Shown here one piece after another: positions 52,380 to 63,817 of a DNA stretch of 64,000 nt. Source of the stretch: Theocolax elegans (Eukaryota; Arthropoda; Insecta; Hymenoptera; Cerocephalidae); contig CM047425.1 in NCBI GenBank assembly GCA_026168455.1, forward strand, positions 28,310,256 to 28,374,255, written 5' to 3'. The stretch's first letter is position 1. Each line of letters opens with the position of its first letter. The position numbers and the translations under genes are program-made. Under the pieces are notes generated by a model. The model ran no database searches, was not told the origin of the DNA, and worked only from the letters and a program-made list of their open reading frames with translations.

Positions 52380-52898
52380 TTAATTTTCTTTATGAACAGG
52401 TAATCTTATAATAGCATAAGATTGTTGATGTAATTTCAATTCCAAGATACGATACATAGCCTCCGGTGCACATACATATCTAGTAGATAAATGTTGTGAT
52501 ATTTCATCATAATTATATACCTCTTCATTATTTTTATCCATATCATCATTAATGACTTCCATTGTGAATTTTACAAAAGCAGTATCAGGACCCTTATGAA
52601 AATATTTAAATAAATATTTTATAGCTTTTATTGTATTACATATTTCTATGTTAATATGACATTCTAACAATAATAATAAATATGGATTATATGGCACGAC
52701 AAAACTATTATCTGCAATTCTATGTTTTGAATATATAATTTTATTATCATTATTTCTTCGGCGATAAGAAGGATAACCATCTGAATTAAAATTTGTTTGT
52801 TCAACATATGGTTTAGGAAACTTTTTTGTACAGCGTGTTTTATCTTCTTTCATACATACACTATTTTTATTTTGCATTCCACAAGGACCATGTATCAT
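52380..52898 (-). pseudogene. Helitron Rep domain, tyrosine motif part
   Basis: 172 codons beginning MIHGPCG. VVPYNPYLLLLLECHINIE (67-85) and KYLFKYFHKG (94-103) are conserved Helitron blocks; Tyr95 and Tyr99 are the two candidate catalytic tyrosines of motif 3, which cut and join the DNA strand. The frame stops at TAA (52,380-52,382). The 69 codons after it to 52,172 are open in the same frame and continue into the helicase part, so one base change separates the two. Confidence 0.9.
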
Positions 52899-54598
52899 AT
52901 TATTTTTTCTATATTGTATAATCTAGGATATTTAATTTCATCAGGTATTTCAGCACTTATAAGAGAATCAATTTGATCAACATCTCGTAATTTATCATCA
53001 TTATGCAACCAAATTAACATGTGCATATGTGGTAATCCTCTTTTCTGAAATTCTATCACATAAACATAACCTTTAACTTCTCCAAAAATACTTTTTTTTA
53101 AAAGTTCATTTTTTAAAATTTTAACTTTTTGATTAAAAACGCGTGATATTAAATCCGGACGATCTATAGCTGTTTCATATGGTAACAAATTTTCTTGAAT
53201 TTCTTTCCATGTAGGATTACATGTCATTGTGAGGAATATATCTGGTTTTCCATCAACTTGTAATTGAGTCATTGAATCTAAATAATTTTGTTGTATTACT
53301 CTGGGACTTCCTATATAGGTTGAAGGTAATATTATCAATCTCCCTATTTTATAATCTTCAATATTTACTTTGTTATAAACGTAATCCATCAATCCTTTAT
53401 ACATTTCAGTTCGTAATTCTGCTTGATGACTGCGCAAATAGTATAATCGACATCCTTCAATTCTTGTCCATACGTCAACAATAAATTGTTGTGATATATT
53501 TTTTAAATTTAAACAAGGATTAAAATCATCACGTATACTTAATTTAAATGAATAATATTGTAATATTGAAATATTATTATATTTATTATCTGCTTTTAAA
53601 CATTTCATATTAGGACACCATCCAGGGTCACCAAGAGGAAATATTAACGGATATAACATTGGGTCGAGATGTTTACTGAGAATATTTATTATCTGTGGTT
53701 TATCAGATTTAGGATAAATACGAATATCACGGTCAATTGGTGGTTCTCCGTCAATTCCTACATATACTGCAGCAACTTCATTGCATGAAGCAAAATATGA
53801 CTTATTTGTTGCATAATTGTCAATAACTACTTCACGTGGTGTAATGTTATTATTTTGTGCTCTGTTAATCTCTTCTTTTTCTATTTGATACATCATTTTG
53901 TATGCTTTTGCATAAGGATTATGTGTTGTTAGAAACTTACATAATTCATTTAATAAATTTATATCAGGTTTATCTATTTTATAATCTTTCGCTCTATATT
54001 TATTTGCTATTTCATTGTCGATTATATAATTGTCCATATTTTGGAAATTCATTTTTATTTGGATGTAATGCATATGAATTATGGTATACTTGACCACATA
54101 TCTTTAATACTTGTGGCCCAGGAGTATTAAAAGTTACTAATTTTGACCCAAAACTAGCAAATGCAAAAGAATTATTGTATCCCCGTATATTTTTTTTATA
54201 ATTTGTACTTATTGAAGTATTTTGAAATAATAAATTTTTTAATTCTTTTGGATATGAGTTATCATTATTTAAAAATATTTTATTTTTATGACAACAGTTA
54301 GTATATTTTTTATCATGTGAGATTTCATTCTTGAAGTATATTGCTTTACAGAAATTACAATGATTATTTAAACTTCCTAAAAAATTTAATTCGATGGTGT
54401 TTTCAAAAAAGCTATATTAGCAATTAAACCTATTTTTGAATTTATATCTTTCGTATCATATTCTAATTCTGTGTTTGCTTTTCTTTTATTTTGTTTTAAT
54501 TTCTTATGTTCATTTTGTTTTGTTTTTAGTTGTATTGTCATACTATTATAATACATTTTACTTTTCTTTACTTCATTTACCTTTATGTCATTCGTCAT
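52895..54598 (-). pseudogene. Helitron zinc-binding and Rep (HUH) region
   Basis: From 54,598 a linker leads, after frameshifts, to a Cys-rich block (SLNNHCNFCKAIYF, then CCHKNKIF) and NIRGYNNSFAFASFGS, all typical of the region before the Rep domain. The 400-codon frame 54,097-52,895 has YPLIFPLGDPGW (residues 149-160), motif 1 FLTMTCNPTW (288-297) and motif 2 EFQKRGLPHMHMLIWL (349-364); His357 and His359 are the metal-binding pair of the HUH site. The frame ends in a shift at an A-run near 52,905, just before the conserved MIHGPCG. Confidence 0.9.
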
Positions 54599-55370
54599 TT
54601 CTGTTTTTTTCTTTCAGTTTTCTATCAGATTCCTTTATTTTCATTTCATTTGTCAATTCTATTTTCGTTTCGTGCGTCATTTCTGCTCTATGTGCTTTTT
54701 TTCTTTCAGCTTCCTTTATTTTCATTTCATTCGTCATTTTTGCTCGTTTCATTCTTTTTCTTTCAGCTTCCTTTGTTTTCATTTCGTTCGTCATTTCTGC
54801 TCTATGTGCTTTTTTTCTTTCAGCTTTCTTTATTTTCATTTCATTCGTCATTTCAGCTCTATCCGCTCTTTTTCTTTCAGCTTCCTTTATTTTCATTTCA
54901 TTCGTCATTTCTGCTGTAAGTGCTCTTTTTCTTTCAGCTTCCTATATTTTCATTTCGTTCGTCGTTTCTATTCTATCCGCTCTTTTTCTATCAGCGTCCT
55001 TTATTTTTATTTCATTTGTCATTTCTGCTCTTTTCATTCTTTTTCTTTCAGCTTCCTTTATTTTCATTTCATTCGTTATGTCAGCACTATCCGCTCTTTT
55101 TCTTTCAGCTTCCTTTACTTTCATTTCATTCGTCATTTTACCTCTATTCGCTCATTTTCTTTCAGCTTCCTTTATTTTCATTTCATATGTCCTTTCTGCT
55201 CTATACGCTCTTTTTCTTTTAGCTTCCTTTATTTTCATTTCATTGGTCATTTTTACCTTATCCTCTCTTTTTGTTACAGCTTCCTTTATTTTCATTTCAT
55301 GTCATTTTTTCTTTATACGCTCTTTTTCTTTCTGATTCCTTTAAATTTGATAATATTTTAATATGTTTTA
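54588..55370 (-). pseudogene. Helitron N-terminal 19-residue tandem repeats
   Basis: A 57-bp unit encoding MTNEMKIKEAERKRADRAE and variants repeats about twelve times on the minus strand. It is Lys/Glu/Arg-rich and probably helical. Charged repeats of this kind precede the Rep domain in many animal Helitron proteins. Two units carry nonsense codons (TAG near 54,940, TGA near 55,153). Upstream, to about 55,500, the same frame encodes a leader with NLNIPKTFLGLVDLTADNN. Long Phe/Ser-rich frames on the plus strand here are antisense shadows. Confidence 0.7.
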
Positions 55371-55500
55371 ATTCGTCAAGTTCTTTTTCATTGGTATTAT
55401 TATCAGCTGTTAAATCAACAAGTCCTAAAAAAGTTTTAGGAATATTTAAGTTCTTATTGTATTTATCATAATAAATAAGATAAAGAAAATAATACGTATT

Positions 55501-56670
55501 TTAATTAGCTCAAGATGGCAAAAGATAAATCAAGACTTTGTTTAATTTGCTCAAGCATTAAATGCATTGAAAAATTAATAAATAGTTAGTTAAATAATAA
55601 AATATTGTCGGACATCCCTTACGCCAGCCTGCAAATATTAATTATATGCAATAAAAAAATACTAATCAACGTATTTCTAAATATATTTTTGAAATTTTTA
55701 ATTGAACCTTTTCTATTTTTAATTGAACCAACGTTAAAATGTTTAAAAAATCATAAATTTATTTAAAAGATTAAAAAAACATTTATGAGAAATGGACTAC
55801 GTATTACTGGCATACGAAGCATGCGCGAAATCTTTCGACTATCTTCAGGTTAGTTCCTACTCCGGCGGGAAGTACGAACTCGACAATAAGTATATGACTA
55901 CATTCAAAACATCTGACAAATTCTTTTTTATTTATAAATTATAAAAAAATTAATTAAATTCTAAATTAATAAATAAGCCAAAATTCAAATGAGTAACATT
56001 AAAAAAAATAAATCCTTAACCGTAAGCCCCACACCAGGAGGCACAACTTAAATTCAAGTTTTGATATTTTAACAGCGTATAGATGCGGTAGCCGTGAGCG
56101 CTAAGGCGCACGCTATATGCAACTGTTATTCAAAAGGTCTCGGGTTAGAAGCTGTTCGAGACCTTCATTTTTTTTAAATATATTACATATAACATTTTTA
56201 TCATTTTATTAAATTAAAAAAAATTACAATTTATGATACTGTCAACTGTTTTAATTTGTACTCAATGATTAATTTATTGTATTGATTATTTAATTTAATA
56301 ATTTATAAGGTACTTATGCGTACAAATGACAAAAATTGTATTTGGCCAAGAATTGTAAATAACACTTTTAGGTTATAATATTAATTGACCTCCGGTCCTT
56401 TGAATGATCTTAGAATGATTCATCCCTCATTAATATTATAACGTAAGAGTGAATTTATCCCCGTAGAGAGGTTAGCCCGGATATTCGGTTATTGGATATA
56501 GGGTTATTGGTTTTATATACGTTATTCTATCGAATAACCTAAAATATAATAACCTTATTCAAATTTACATGATTAGATTTATAATACTGTCAACTGTTTT
56601 AATTTTTACTTCATAATTAATTTATTATATTGACTATTTATATAATTTATAAACTATAATATATAAATAT
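55501..56670. other. No protein gene; SINE-like pieces in AT-rich DNA
   Basis: 55,852-55,883 matches the minus strand at 847-882. Near 56,028 AGGAGGCACAACTTA matches the complement of 531-545. A separate tRNA-like piece is listed below. The remainder is AT-rich. Confidence 0.5.
56070..56176 (+). mobile_element. Possible tRNA-derived SINE
   Basis: A-box-like GTAGCCGTGAGCGCTAAGG (56,088-56,106) looks like a type II (Ser/Leu) tRNA head. A weak B box, GGGTTAGAAGC, follows at 56,142-56,152, then a T-run (about 56,167-56,176). The B box is degenerate. Confidence 0.4.
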
Positions 56671-57800
56671 TGTAACGGGGTGGGTACTGGGGATATGTAA
56701 GGCCCACGGTTAGGCCCAATCTGTCCCAACTTACCAACCTTAAGTGTGCAGTCCCACGATGCGGCCGGGAATCCCTTTGATTCCCGTGCAATGCCGTTAA
56801 CAACGTCAAACACGCCGTTTGACTTATATACCGTGTTTTGGGCCCTATGCCCAAAATTGCCAACTAGGATAAACACCGGAGAGGGCGGTATTCGTAGGAT
56901 AGGACGTTAACCGGTAAAATACTATCAACAATCAATATTATTGTTAATCGGCGAGAAAGATTGTCTCGCCGAGTCAATTTATTAAATTAACAAATAAATA
57001 TTAATAAATAAACAATAAATGAACTTTAACAATTTGCGGGGAGTCGTACCGATGACTACCCCCGAGGTCAGCGCGAAAAGAATCGGTTAAAATCTATTTA
57101 ACAGTCGATTACGAGCAACCGATCCGGATATGATCGGCTGCTTAACCTGATGGCATACGTCACACCGTGTGACGTATGAATCTCTGACGTAGAGAGCTTT
57201 TACGTAGAAGCTTACTACGTCACGCGCGCCTTCTCTCGTGAAGTGGTTCCCGCGAACCACCGACCTTTCTATCCGTGCGGGTATTGTCACGAGAGGGGGG
57301 AATGGAGGAACGCTTCCTCACCTGGACCGTACCAGGTAAATCGGGACGCGAAATATTCAGTAGACACGCGGGTCTAAATGTGGTGCACCACTTACCGCTT
57401 GTCTATATATCGCGCCTCGGCGGGAAAAGGCTGTGCTACTGAGAGAGAGCTCGTACTCGTGTATCTCTCTCTCTCTTTCTCCAACGGTCGAGAAGGTTGG
57501 ACACACCGTACCTCTTTTTTCCTTCTCTCTCACTGCCCGTGAGACGTGCTGCTGCACTCGTCGACGTGGAGGTTAGTGGGGAGAAGCTTCTCACACCCAC
57601 ACACAACGCACAACAGACCTTTCGCTCGTTTATCCCGTAAAAACAATCACCGGTCACCAACACCGTGTTGTTGTCGATCGCGCGCGAACTCTCTACCGAT
57701 ACTCTACTGCGCACGATTCTCGCGCGCGTTCCCTGCGCGCGCCGCGCTGTCGATACTCTTTTCAGTTACTCACCTGATCGGTAACTCGCTTACCGTTATA
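56671..57800. mobile_element. Solo LTR (1,130 bp), Gypsy-type ends
   Basis: It starts TGTAACGGGGTGGGTACTG and ends CTTACCGTTATA, one base from the usual TTACA. The 4-bp duplication ATAT flanks it (56,667-56,670 and 57,801-57,804), although the site is AT-rich. It is GC-richer than its surroundings and has a pyrimidine tract near 57,460. Open frames in it have no retroviral motif. No internal region or second LTR adjoins. Confidence 0.65.
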
Positions 57801-58114
57801 ATATATAAACGTATGTGTGAACTTATGCGGATTCAAATTGTTTTGTCGATATTTTGCGGTTATGTAGTGATCTCATATATAAAAATATATAAAGTACCTA
57901 ATATATAAAAATATTTAATTAAAATACAAATTTGTGGGATAGTAGAAAATACTTATCGATTAGTCTGCTTTGATTTCAGAACTTTCAATTGCTGAAACTG
58001 ATTATGGAATTTAAGTAACATATAACTGATATATATGTTATATTAATTATATTATGTTATATTAATATGATATATATATTATATTAATTATACTTGATAT
58101 TTAATCAAATTTTT
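57801..58114. other. No gene seen
   Basis: AT-rich DNA with ATATAT-type low complexity. Confidence 0.5.
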
Positions 58115-58420
58115 TTTCGAACTGCAAAATGTTCAATAGAAAAAAGTTTTGGAATTTTAAAACAAACACTTCGTCTATATAAAGTTTTTATGTAGAATTT
58201 GAAGTTTTTCATTTATTACAAAAATACGTGTATTATTGATCATTTAGCATTTTTTTAAGCGTTTTTATATGTTTATCTAAAGAAATTCGTTTCCAATTGC
58301 AAAGTATTTCATAGAAAATGTTTTGTAATTTTGAAACGAATATTTCGTCCATTTAAATTTTTTTGTAGAACCTCAAGTTTTTGAGTTGTTGAAGAATAAC
58401 TGTATTTATGAACCTGTAAA
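58115..58420. repeat. ~173-bp tandem duplication, diverged
   Basis: 58,117-58,240 and 58,290-58,420 share TTTCATAGAAAA-like, GGAATTTTAAAAC-like and CACTTCGTCTAT-like blocks in the same order. Confidence 0.5.
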
Positions 58421-58629
58421 TATCATTATAACTGGAAATAGGACTATATAGTTCCCAAATGATAAAGAATATAACCTTAAAATTTCAATCAAATTGATGG
58501 ACAACTTTTTGAGATATTTGAGGAACAACACTTTTTTCGATGACAAAAATATAAGACACTTCCGTTATACGGTTGTGCACAATTACGTAAAAATTTTTCA
58601 TATTTGTCATATTCCAGTATATGTAAATC

Positions 58630-58656
58630 GCGAGCGAAGCGAGCGTTCATAGCTAG
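58630..58656 (+). mobile_element. Possible Helitron 3' terminus
   Basis: GCGAGCGAAGCGAGCG (58,630-58,645) is followed by TTCATAG and CTAG before T. It is the same arrangement as at 40,421-40,453 and, inverted, at 47,523. The body upstream is uncharacterised. Confidence 0.35.
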
Positions 58657-59430
58657 TGATAATATTAAAAAAATTGAAATTATCTATAAAAATAATTATT
58701 TTTGTATGAAATAGAGTTTAATTATTATTGCAATAGCACTTTTCATAAAGATAGTATTATTGATTTTTTATTGTCATGTGATATGTATACATCCTTTGGA
58801 AATAATTGTTTTATTTATTTAGCAGTACTTATTAATTTGTGTTATTTGTAATTTGGTAATAGCACTTTTTATACACTGAGAAAAATATTATAATAAATAT
58901 TAAAATAATCTATATTAAAAATTACTATATTGTATAGGAAAAGTGTGACATCTCAGCAATATAATAATTTTTGCTATATTATATAGTAAAATTTAGATAT
59001 AATATCTTTTAATATCCAATATCGTAATTTTTGATATTCAATATTGTAATTTTTATTATATAAGTCAGCAAATTTTATTATTCAATCTGGTATTTTTTAA
59101 ATGCAAATTTAAGGAAGTAAAAATGAATTATATTTTGTTTTTAATTATTTCGAAATAGAATGTATATATTGGGGAAATTCCTTTTGTCAATTAAGTACTA
59201 TAGAAACATTTAATATTTGGAGATTTAATTATATACTATTCTTACGCAGTTGATCGCAATTTTTATTCACTCGCATATATTTATTCATGACACTTATTAG
59301 TCACAAACTTAAATATTATTTCAATCGCTATCATTGCAATACGCTGAACGGAAGATACATTTTCGCATAATAATTAAATATCTTGTTGTTTCATATATAA
59401 TAGTTGACACATTTTTGAGCATTTGCGAGA
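58657..59430. other. No gene seen
   Basis: AT-rich DNA without recognisable coding or element ends. Confidence 0.5.
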
Positions 59431-59752
59431 AGAACTGGAAAAATAGAAAATTTTATACACGCCACCTATTGGACGAATGGAGTAATTAGAATAGCCTTAA
59501 ATTAAAAAGTCGTCTCAAAACAATTGAATACTGAAAAAGAAATGAACGTATACGCGTATATAAAATATTTCTACAATACTTATTATACAAATTTTAATAT
59601 ATGTAGTATATACATTTCACTATATATGATGTAAGAACTTTTGTTATTTTGATATTAAAATTTGCTATTTACGTAAGATTGATTATAACAATACATATTA
59701 AATATTGTAAAACTTTATTTTACAAATTTTATAAAATAAATAAATATAGTAT

Positions 59753-59963
59753 TATAACGGGTACGGATTTCGAGTGTCGGCGCAGGTTAGGTCCCTGAAT
59801 TATCGGCGACGTTCGTCGATAGGACCAAGTCGACTAGTCGGGATAATTGCGAATGGTAGCGCAGTGGTGAGGCTTCTGCCTCGCGCTCCCGGGATCGTGG
59901 GTTCGCGCCCCGATACCTTCGTTGATTTTTTTATTCCTTATATTCAATCCGTACCCCGTTACA
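59753..59963 (+). mobile_element. 211-bp element with tRNA-like core and LTR-like termini
   Basis: The ends are TATAACGGGTACGGATT and AATCCGTACCCCGTTACA, inverted repeats that also resemble the TGTAACGG...TTACA ends of the LTRs in this window. GTAT flanks both sides (59,749-59,752 and 59,964-59,967), and units 2 and 3 show the empty site. Inside are an A box, GGTAGCGCAGTGGTGAGG, and a B-box-like GGGTTCGCGCCCC, as in a tRNA gene, then a T-run. It has no protein coding. Confidence 0.7.
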
Positions 59964-60204
59964 GTATAAATATTTTAATAATTTTTGTCTATATATATAA
60001 CTAATTTATATAAAAACTCAACCAAATAATTAAATATTGATCATACATATATAATTATATTTTATTTATATATTAGGTAGTTTATATTATTATGTATTAT
60101 GGTATTTATAGTATTTATGGTATTTATATTATTTATATTATTTTATTACTATTTATTATTATTTTTATTATTATCTACTGTAACGCAGATTACGAAATAA
60201 AAAA

Positions 60205-60460
60205 AAGTTAATTTCTTCCTGTAGATGATGTCCAGGTCGGTAATGTTACCTCCAGGTCATCGGGGCAACTCCTACTTAAAGACTTATTACAATATCAAAA
60301 AAAAAAAAATTTTCTTCCTGTAAAAGATGTCCAGGTCCCTACTGTTACCTCCAGGTCGACGGGGCATCATCTACTGGAAGGCATATTTCGAAATTAAAAA
60401 AAAAATATTCCCTTCCTGTTGATGATGTCCAGCCATAATGTTATCTTCAGTTATAACTGA
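60205..60460. repeat. 98-bp tandem repeat, three copies (unit 1)
   Basis: CTTCCTG starts at 60,215, 60,314 and 60,412. Each copy carries a GATGTCC block, most with CAGGT and TTACCTCCAGGTC, and the first two are followed by an A-run. Confidence 0.85.
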
Positions 60461-60823
60461 TCGAGATAAACAAATAAATAATCGTTTTAAATAATCGAGG
60501 TTAAACCATTTAAAAAAGTAATTAAACACCTATAAAAACGTTAAACACTATTACTAAGTAATCCGTGTGGTTCCGCGATCACTTTCATTAAATAAAATTC
60601 ATTTTTTCGAAAATCCAAGAGAGATATAAGAACTGGAAAAATAGAAAATCTTATACACGCCACCTATTGGACGAATGGAGTAATTAGAATAGCCTTAAAT
60701 TAAAAAGTCGTTTCAAAACAATTAAATACTGAAAAAGAAATGAACATATACGCGTATATAAAATATTTCTACAATACTTATTATACAATTTTTAATATAT
60801 GTAGTATATACATTTCACTATAT

Positions 60824-61514
60824 CGTCGGCTGAGTGGAAGAACAGTCAATCTCGGAACTTGCTTGGAAAGCGCCTTATCTCGCGATCTGCTTGGAAAACG
60901 CCCTATCTCGGAACTTGCTTGGAAAACGTCCTATCTCGGAACTCGCTTGGAAAATGTCCTATCTCGCGTTCCGCTTGGAAAACGCCTCTTCTCGCGCCTC
61001 GGTTGAAGAACGCCTTATCTCAAATGAAATTTTTCGCTTTCAAATTTTGTAGTGGCACCTGCACTGTGCAACTTAAAAATACGGTCTTTCTAATTAACAT
61101 AAATTAATTAGTAAAGTGTTTAAAATTCGGAAAAAAATTGTTTAGACGGCATCGGGACTCCTCAGAGAAAGAGAGACTTCTCTGACTTTATCTGTCTATC
61201 AGCGGCGATGTATCGAGTACTTATTATATCAGCCAAACTGTGTGCAATTTAAAAAATGTTTTAAGTTGATAGAGGTTAAAAAAAAAGTTGAGAGAACGGA
61301 GATTTTTAAGCTTAGAATTTTTAAGTTGCGCTGTGCTGCCACTACAAAATTTGAAAGCGAAAAATTTCATTTGAGATAGGGCGTTCTTCAATCGAGGCGC
61401 GAGATAGGGCGTTTTCCAAGCGGATCGCGAGATAGGGCGTTTTTCAAGCAAGTTCCGAGATAGGGAATTTTCCAAGCAAGTTCCGAGATAGACTGTTCTT
61501 CCACTCAGCCGACG
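60824..61514. mobile_element. Foldback-like element with 28-bp repeats in its TIRs (copy 1, 691 bp)
   Basis: The ends are CGTCGGCTGAGTGGAAG and its complement, flanked by ATAT on both sides. The left arm has six 28-bp units (type CTCGGAACTTGCTTGG plus 12 bp) and the right arm has about four, inverted. Both arms continue into a matched block with TTTCGCTTTCAAATTTTG. The centre is unique and non-coding. Unit 1 of the array shows the empty site at 59,617-59,632. Foldback elements of flies have TIRs made of short tandem repeats in the same way. Confidence 0.8.
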
Positions 61515-61879
61515 ATATATGATGTAAGAACATTTGTTATTTTGATATTAAAATTTGCTATTTACGTAAGATTGATTATAACAATACATATTAAATATTG
61601 TAAAACTTCCTTTTATAAATTTTATAAAATAAATAAATATAGTATAAATATTTTAATAATTTTTGTCTATATATATAACTAATTTATATTAAAACTCAAC
61701 CAAATAATTAAATATTGATCATACATATATAATTATATTTTATATATATATTAGGTAGTGTATATTATTATGTATTATGGTATTTATAGTATTTATGGTA
61801 TTTATATTATTTATATTATTTTATTACTATTTATTATTATTTTTATTATTATCTACTGGAACGCAGATTACGAAATAAA

Positions 61880-62430
61880 AAAAAGTTAATTTCTTCCTGT
61901 AGAAGATGTCCAGGTTGATAATGTTACCTCCAGGTCATCGGGGAAATATCTACTGAAAGACCTATTACGTAAAAAAAAAAAAAAATTATCTTCCTGTAGA
62001 AGATGTCCAGGTCGATAATGTTACCTCCAGGTCATCGGGGAAATGTCTACTGAAAGACCTATTACGTAAAAAAAAAAAAAAATTTTTCTTCCTGTAGAAG
62101 ATGTCTAGGTCCCTACTGTTACCTCCAAGTCGACGGGGCATCATCTACTGGAAAGCATGTTACGAAATAAAAAAAAAAATTTTTTCTTCCTGTAGAAGAT
62201 GTCCAGGTCGATAATGGTACCTCCAGGTCATCGGGGAAATATCTTCTGAAAGACCTATTACGTAAAAAAAAAAAAAATTTTTCTTCCTGTAGAAGATGTC
62301 TAGGACCCTACTGTTACCTCCAGCTCGACGGGGCATCATCTACTGGAAGGCATATTTCGAAATTAAAAAAAAAATATTCCCTTCCTGTTGATGATGTCCA
62401 GCCATAATGTTATCTTCAGTTATAACTGAT
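61880..62430. repeat. 98-bp tandem repeat, six copies (unit 2)
   Basis: CTTCCTG starts at 61,893, 61,990, 62,088, 62,186, 62,283 and 62,381. The internal copies are more alike than the last. Confidence 0.85.
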
Positions 62431-62792
62431 CGAGATAAACAAATAAATAATCGTTTTAAATAATCGAGGTTAAACCATTTAAAAAAGTAATTAAACACCT
62501 ATAAAAACGTTAAACACTATTACTAAGTAATCCGTGTGGTTCCGCGATAACTTTCATTAAATAAAATTCATTTTTTCGAAAATCCAAGAGAGATATAAGA
62601 ACTGGAAAAATAAAAAATCTTATACACGCCACCTATTGGACGAATGGAGTAATTAGAATAGCCTTAAATTAAAAAGTCGTTTCAAAACAATTAAATACTG
62701 AAAAAGAAATGAACATATACGCGTATATAAAATATTTCTACAATACTTATTATACAATTTTTAATATATGTAGTATATACATTTCACTATAT

Positions 62793-63456
62793 CGTCGGCT
62801 GAGTGGAAGAACAGTCAATCTCGGAACTTGCTTGGAAATCGCCCTATCTCGCGATCTGCATGGAAAACGCCCTATCTCGGAACTTGCTTGGAAAACGTCC
62901 TATCTCGGAACTCGCTTGGAAAATGTCCTATCTCGCGCCTCGGTTGAAGAACGCCTTATCTCAAATGAAATTTTTCGCTTTCAAATTTTGTAGTGGCACC
63001 TGCACTGTGCAACTTAAAAATACGGTCTTTCTAATTAACATAAATTAATTAGTAAAGTGTTTAAAATTCGGAAAAAAATTGTTTAGACGGCATCGGGACT
63101 CCTCAGAGAAAGAGAGACTTCTCTGACTTTATCCGTCTATCAGCGGCGATGTATCGAGTACTTATTATATCAGCCAACCTGTGTGCAATTTAATAAATGT
63201 TTTAAGTTAATAGAGGTTAAAAAAAAAGTTGAGAGAACGGAGATTTTTAAGCTTAGAATTTTTAAGTTGCGTAGTGCTGCCACTACAAAATTTGAAAGCG
63301 AAAAGTTTCATTTGAGATAGGGCGTTCTTCAACCGAGGCGCGAGATAGGGCGTTTTCCAAGCGGATCGCGAGATAGGGCGTTTTTCAAGCAAGTTCCGAG
63401 ATAGGGGAATTTTCCAAGCAAGTTCCGAGATAGACTGTTCTTCCACTCAGCCGACG
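62793..63456. mobile_element. Foldback-like element, copy 2 (664 bp)
   Basis: Same position in the unit and same ends as copy 1, so it was duplicated with the unit. It has five, not six, 28-bp units in the left arm, which accounts for its shorter length, and one extra G in the right arm. Confidence 0.8.
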
Positions 63457-63817
63457 ATATATGATGTAAGAACATTTGTTATTTTGATATTAAAATTTGC
63501 TATTTACGTAAGATTGATTATAACAATACATATTAAATATTGTAAATCTTCCTTTTATAAATTTTATAAAATAAATAAATATAGTATAAATATTTTAATA
63601 ATTTTTGTCTATATATAACTAATTTATATTAAAACTCAACCAAATAATTAAATATTGATCATACATATATAATTATATTTTATATATATTAGGTAGTGTA
63701 TATTATGTATTATGGTATTTATAGTATTTATGGTATTTATATTATTTATATTATTTTATTACTATTATTATTATTTTTATTATTATCTACTGGAACGCAG
63801 ATTACGAAATAAAAAAA

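Larger units (their letters stand above)
50276..55500 (-). pseudogene. Helitron Rep-helicase gene, disrupted
   Basis: Read on the minus strand this is one Helitron transposase: a charged N-terminal repeat region, a Cys-rich zinc-binding region, the Rep (HUH endonuclease) domain and a PIF1-type helicase. It moves DNA by rolling-circle copying. The frame is broken by shifts near 54,605 (A-run), 54,410 (T-run), 54,020 (TA repeat), 52,905 (A-run) and 50,885 (A-run). Stops fall at 52,380-52,382 (TAA, likely from CAA), ~54,940 (TAG) and ~55,153 (TGA). The shifts all lie in homopolymers or TA repeat, so some could be sequencing errors. No clear initiator Met was found; the frame is open from about 55,500 after an upstream stop. 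Confidence 0.9.

Noticed and set aside
54436..55361. Phe/Ser-rich frames of up to 299 codons on the plus strand
   Set aside because: Antisense of the 57-bp Helitron repeat; they look like membrane proteins only because Lys/Glu codons read backwards give Phe/Ser.
56634..57908. Open frames in the GC-rich block
   Set aside because: They lie within or overlap the solo LTR; no gag, pol or env motif.
60740..63446. Open frames with repeated LGKRPISELAWK-like peptides
   Set aside because: The 28-bp repeat is not a multiple of three, so the same peptides appear in all frames; not coding.
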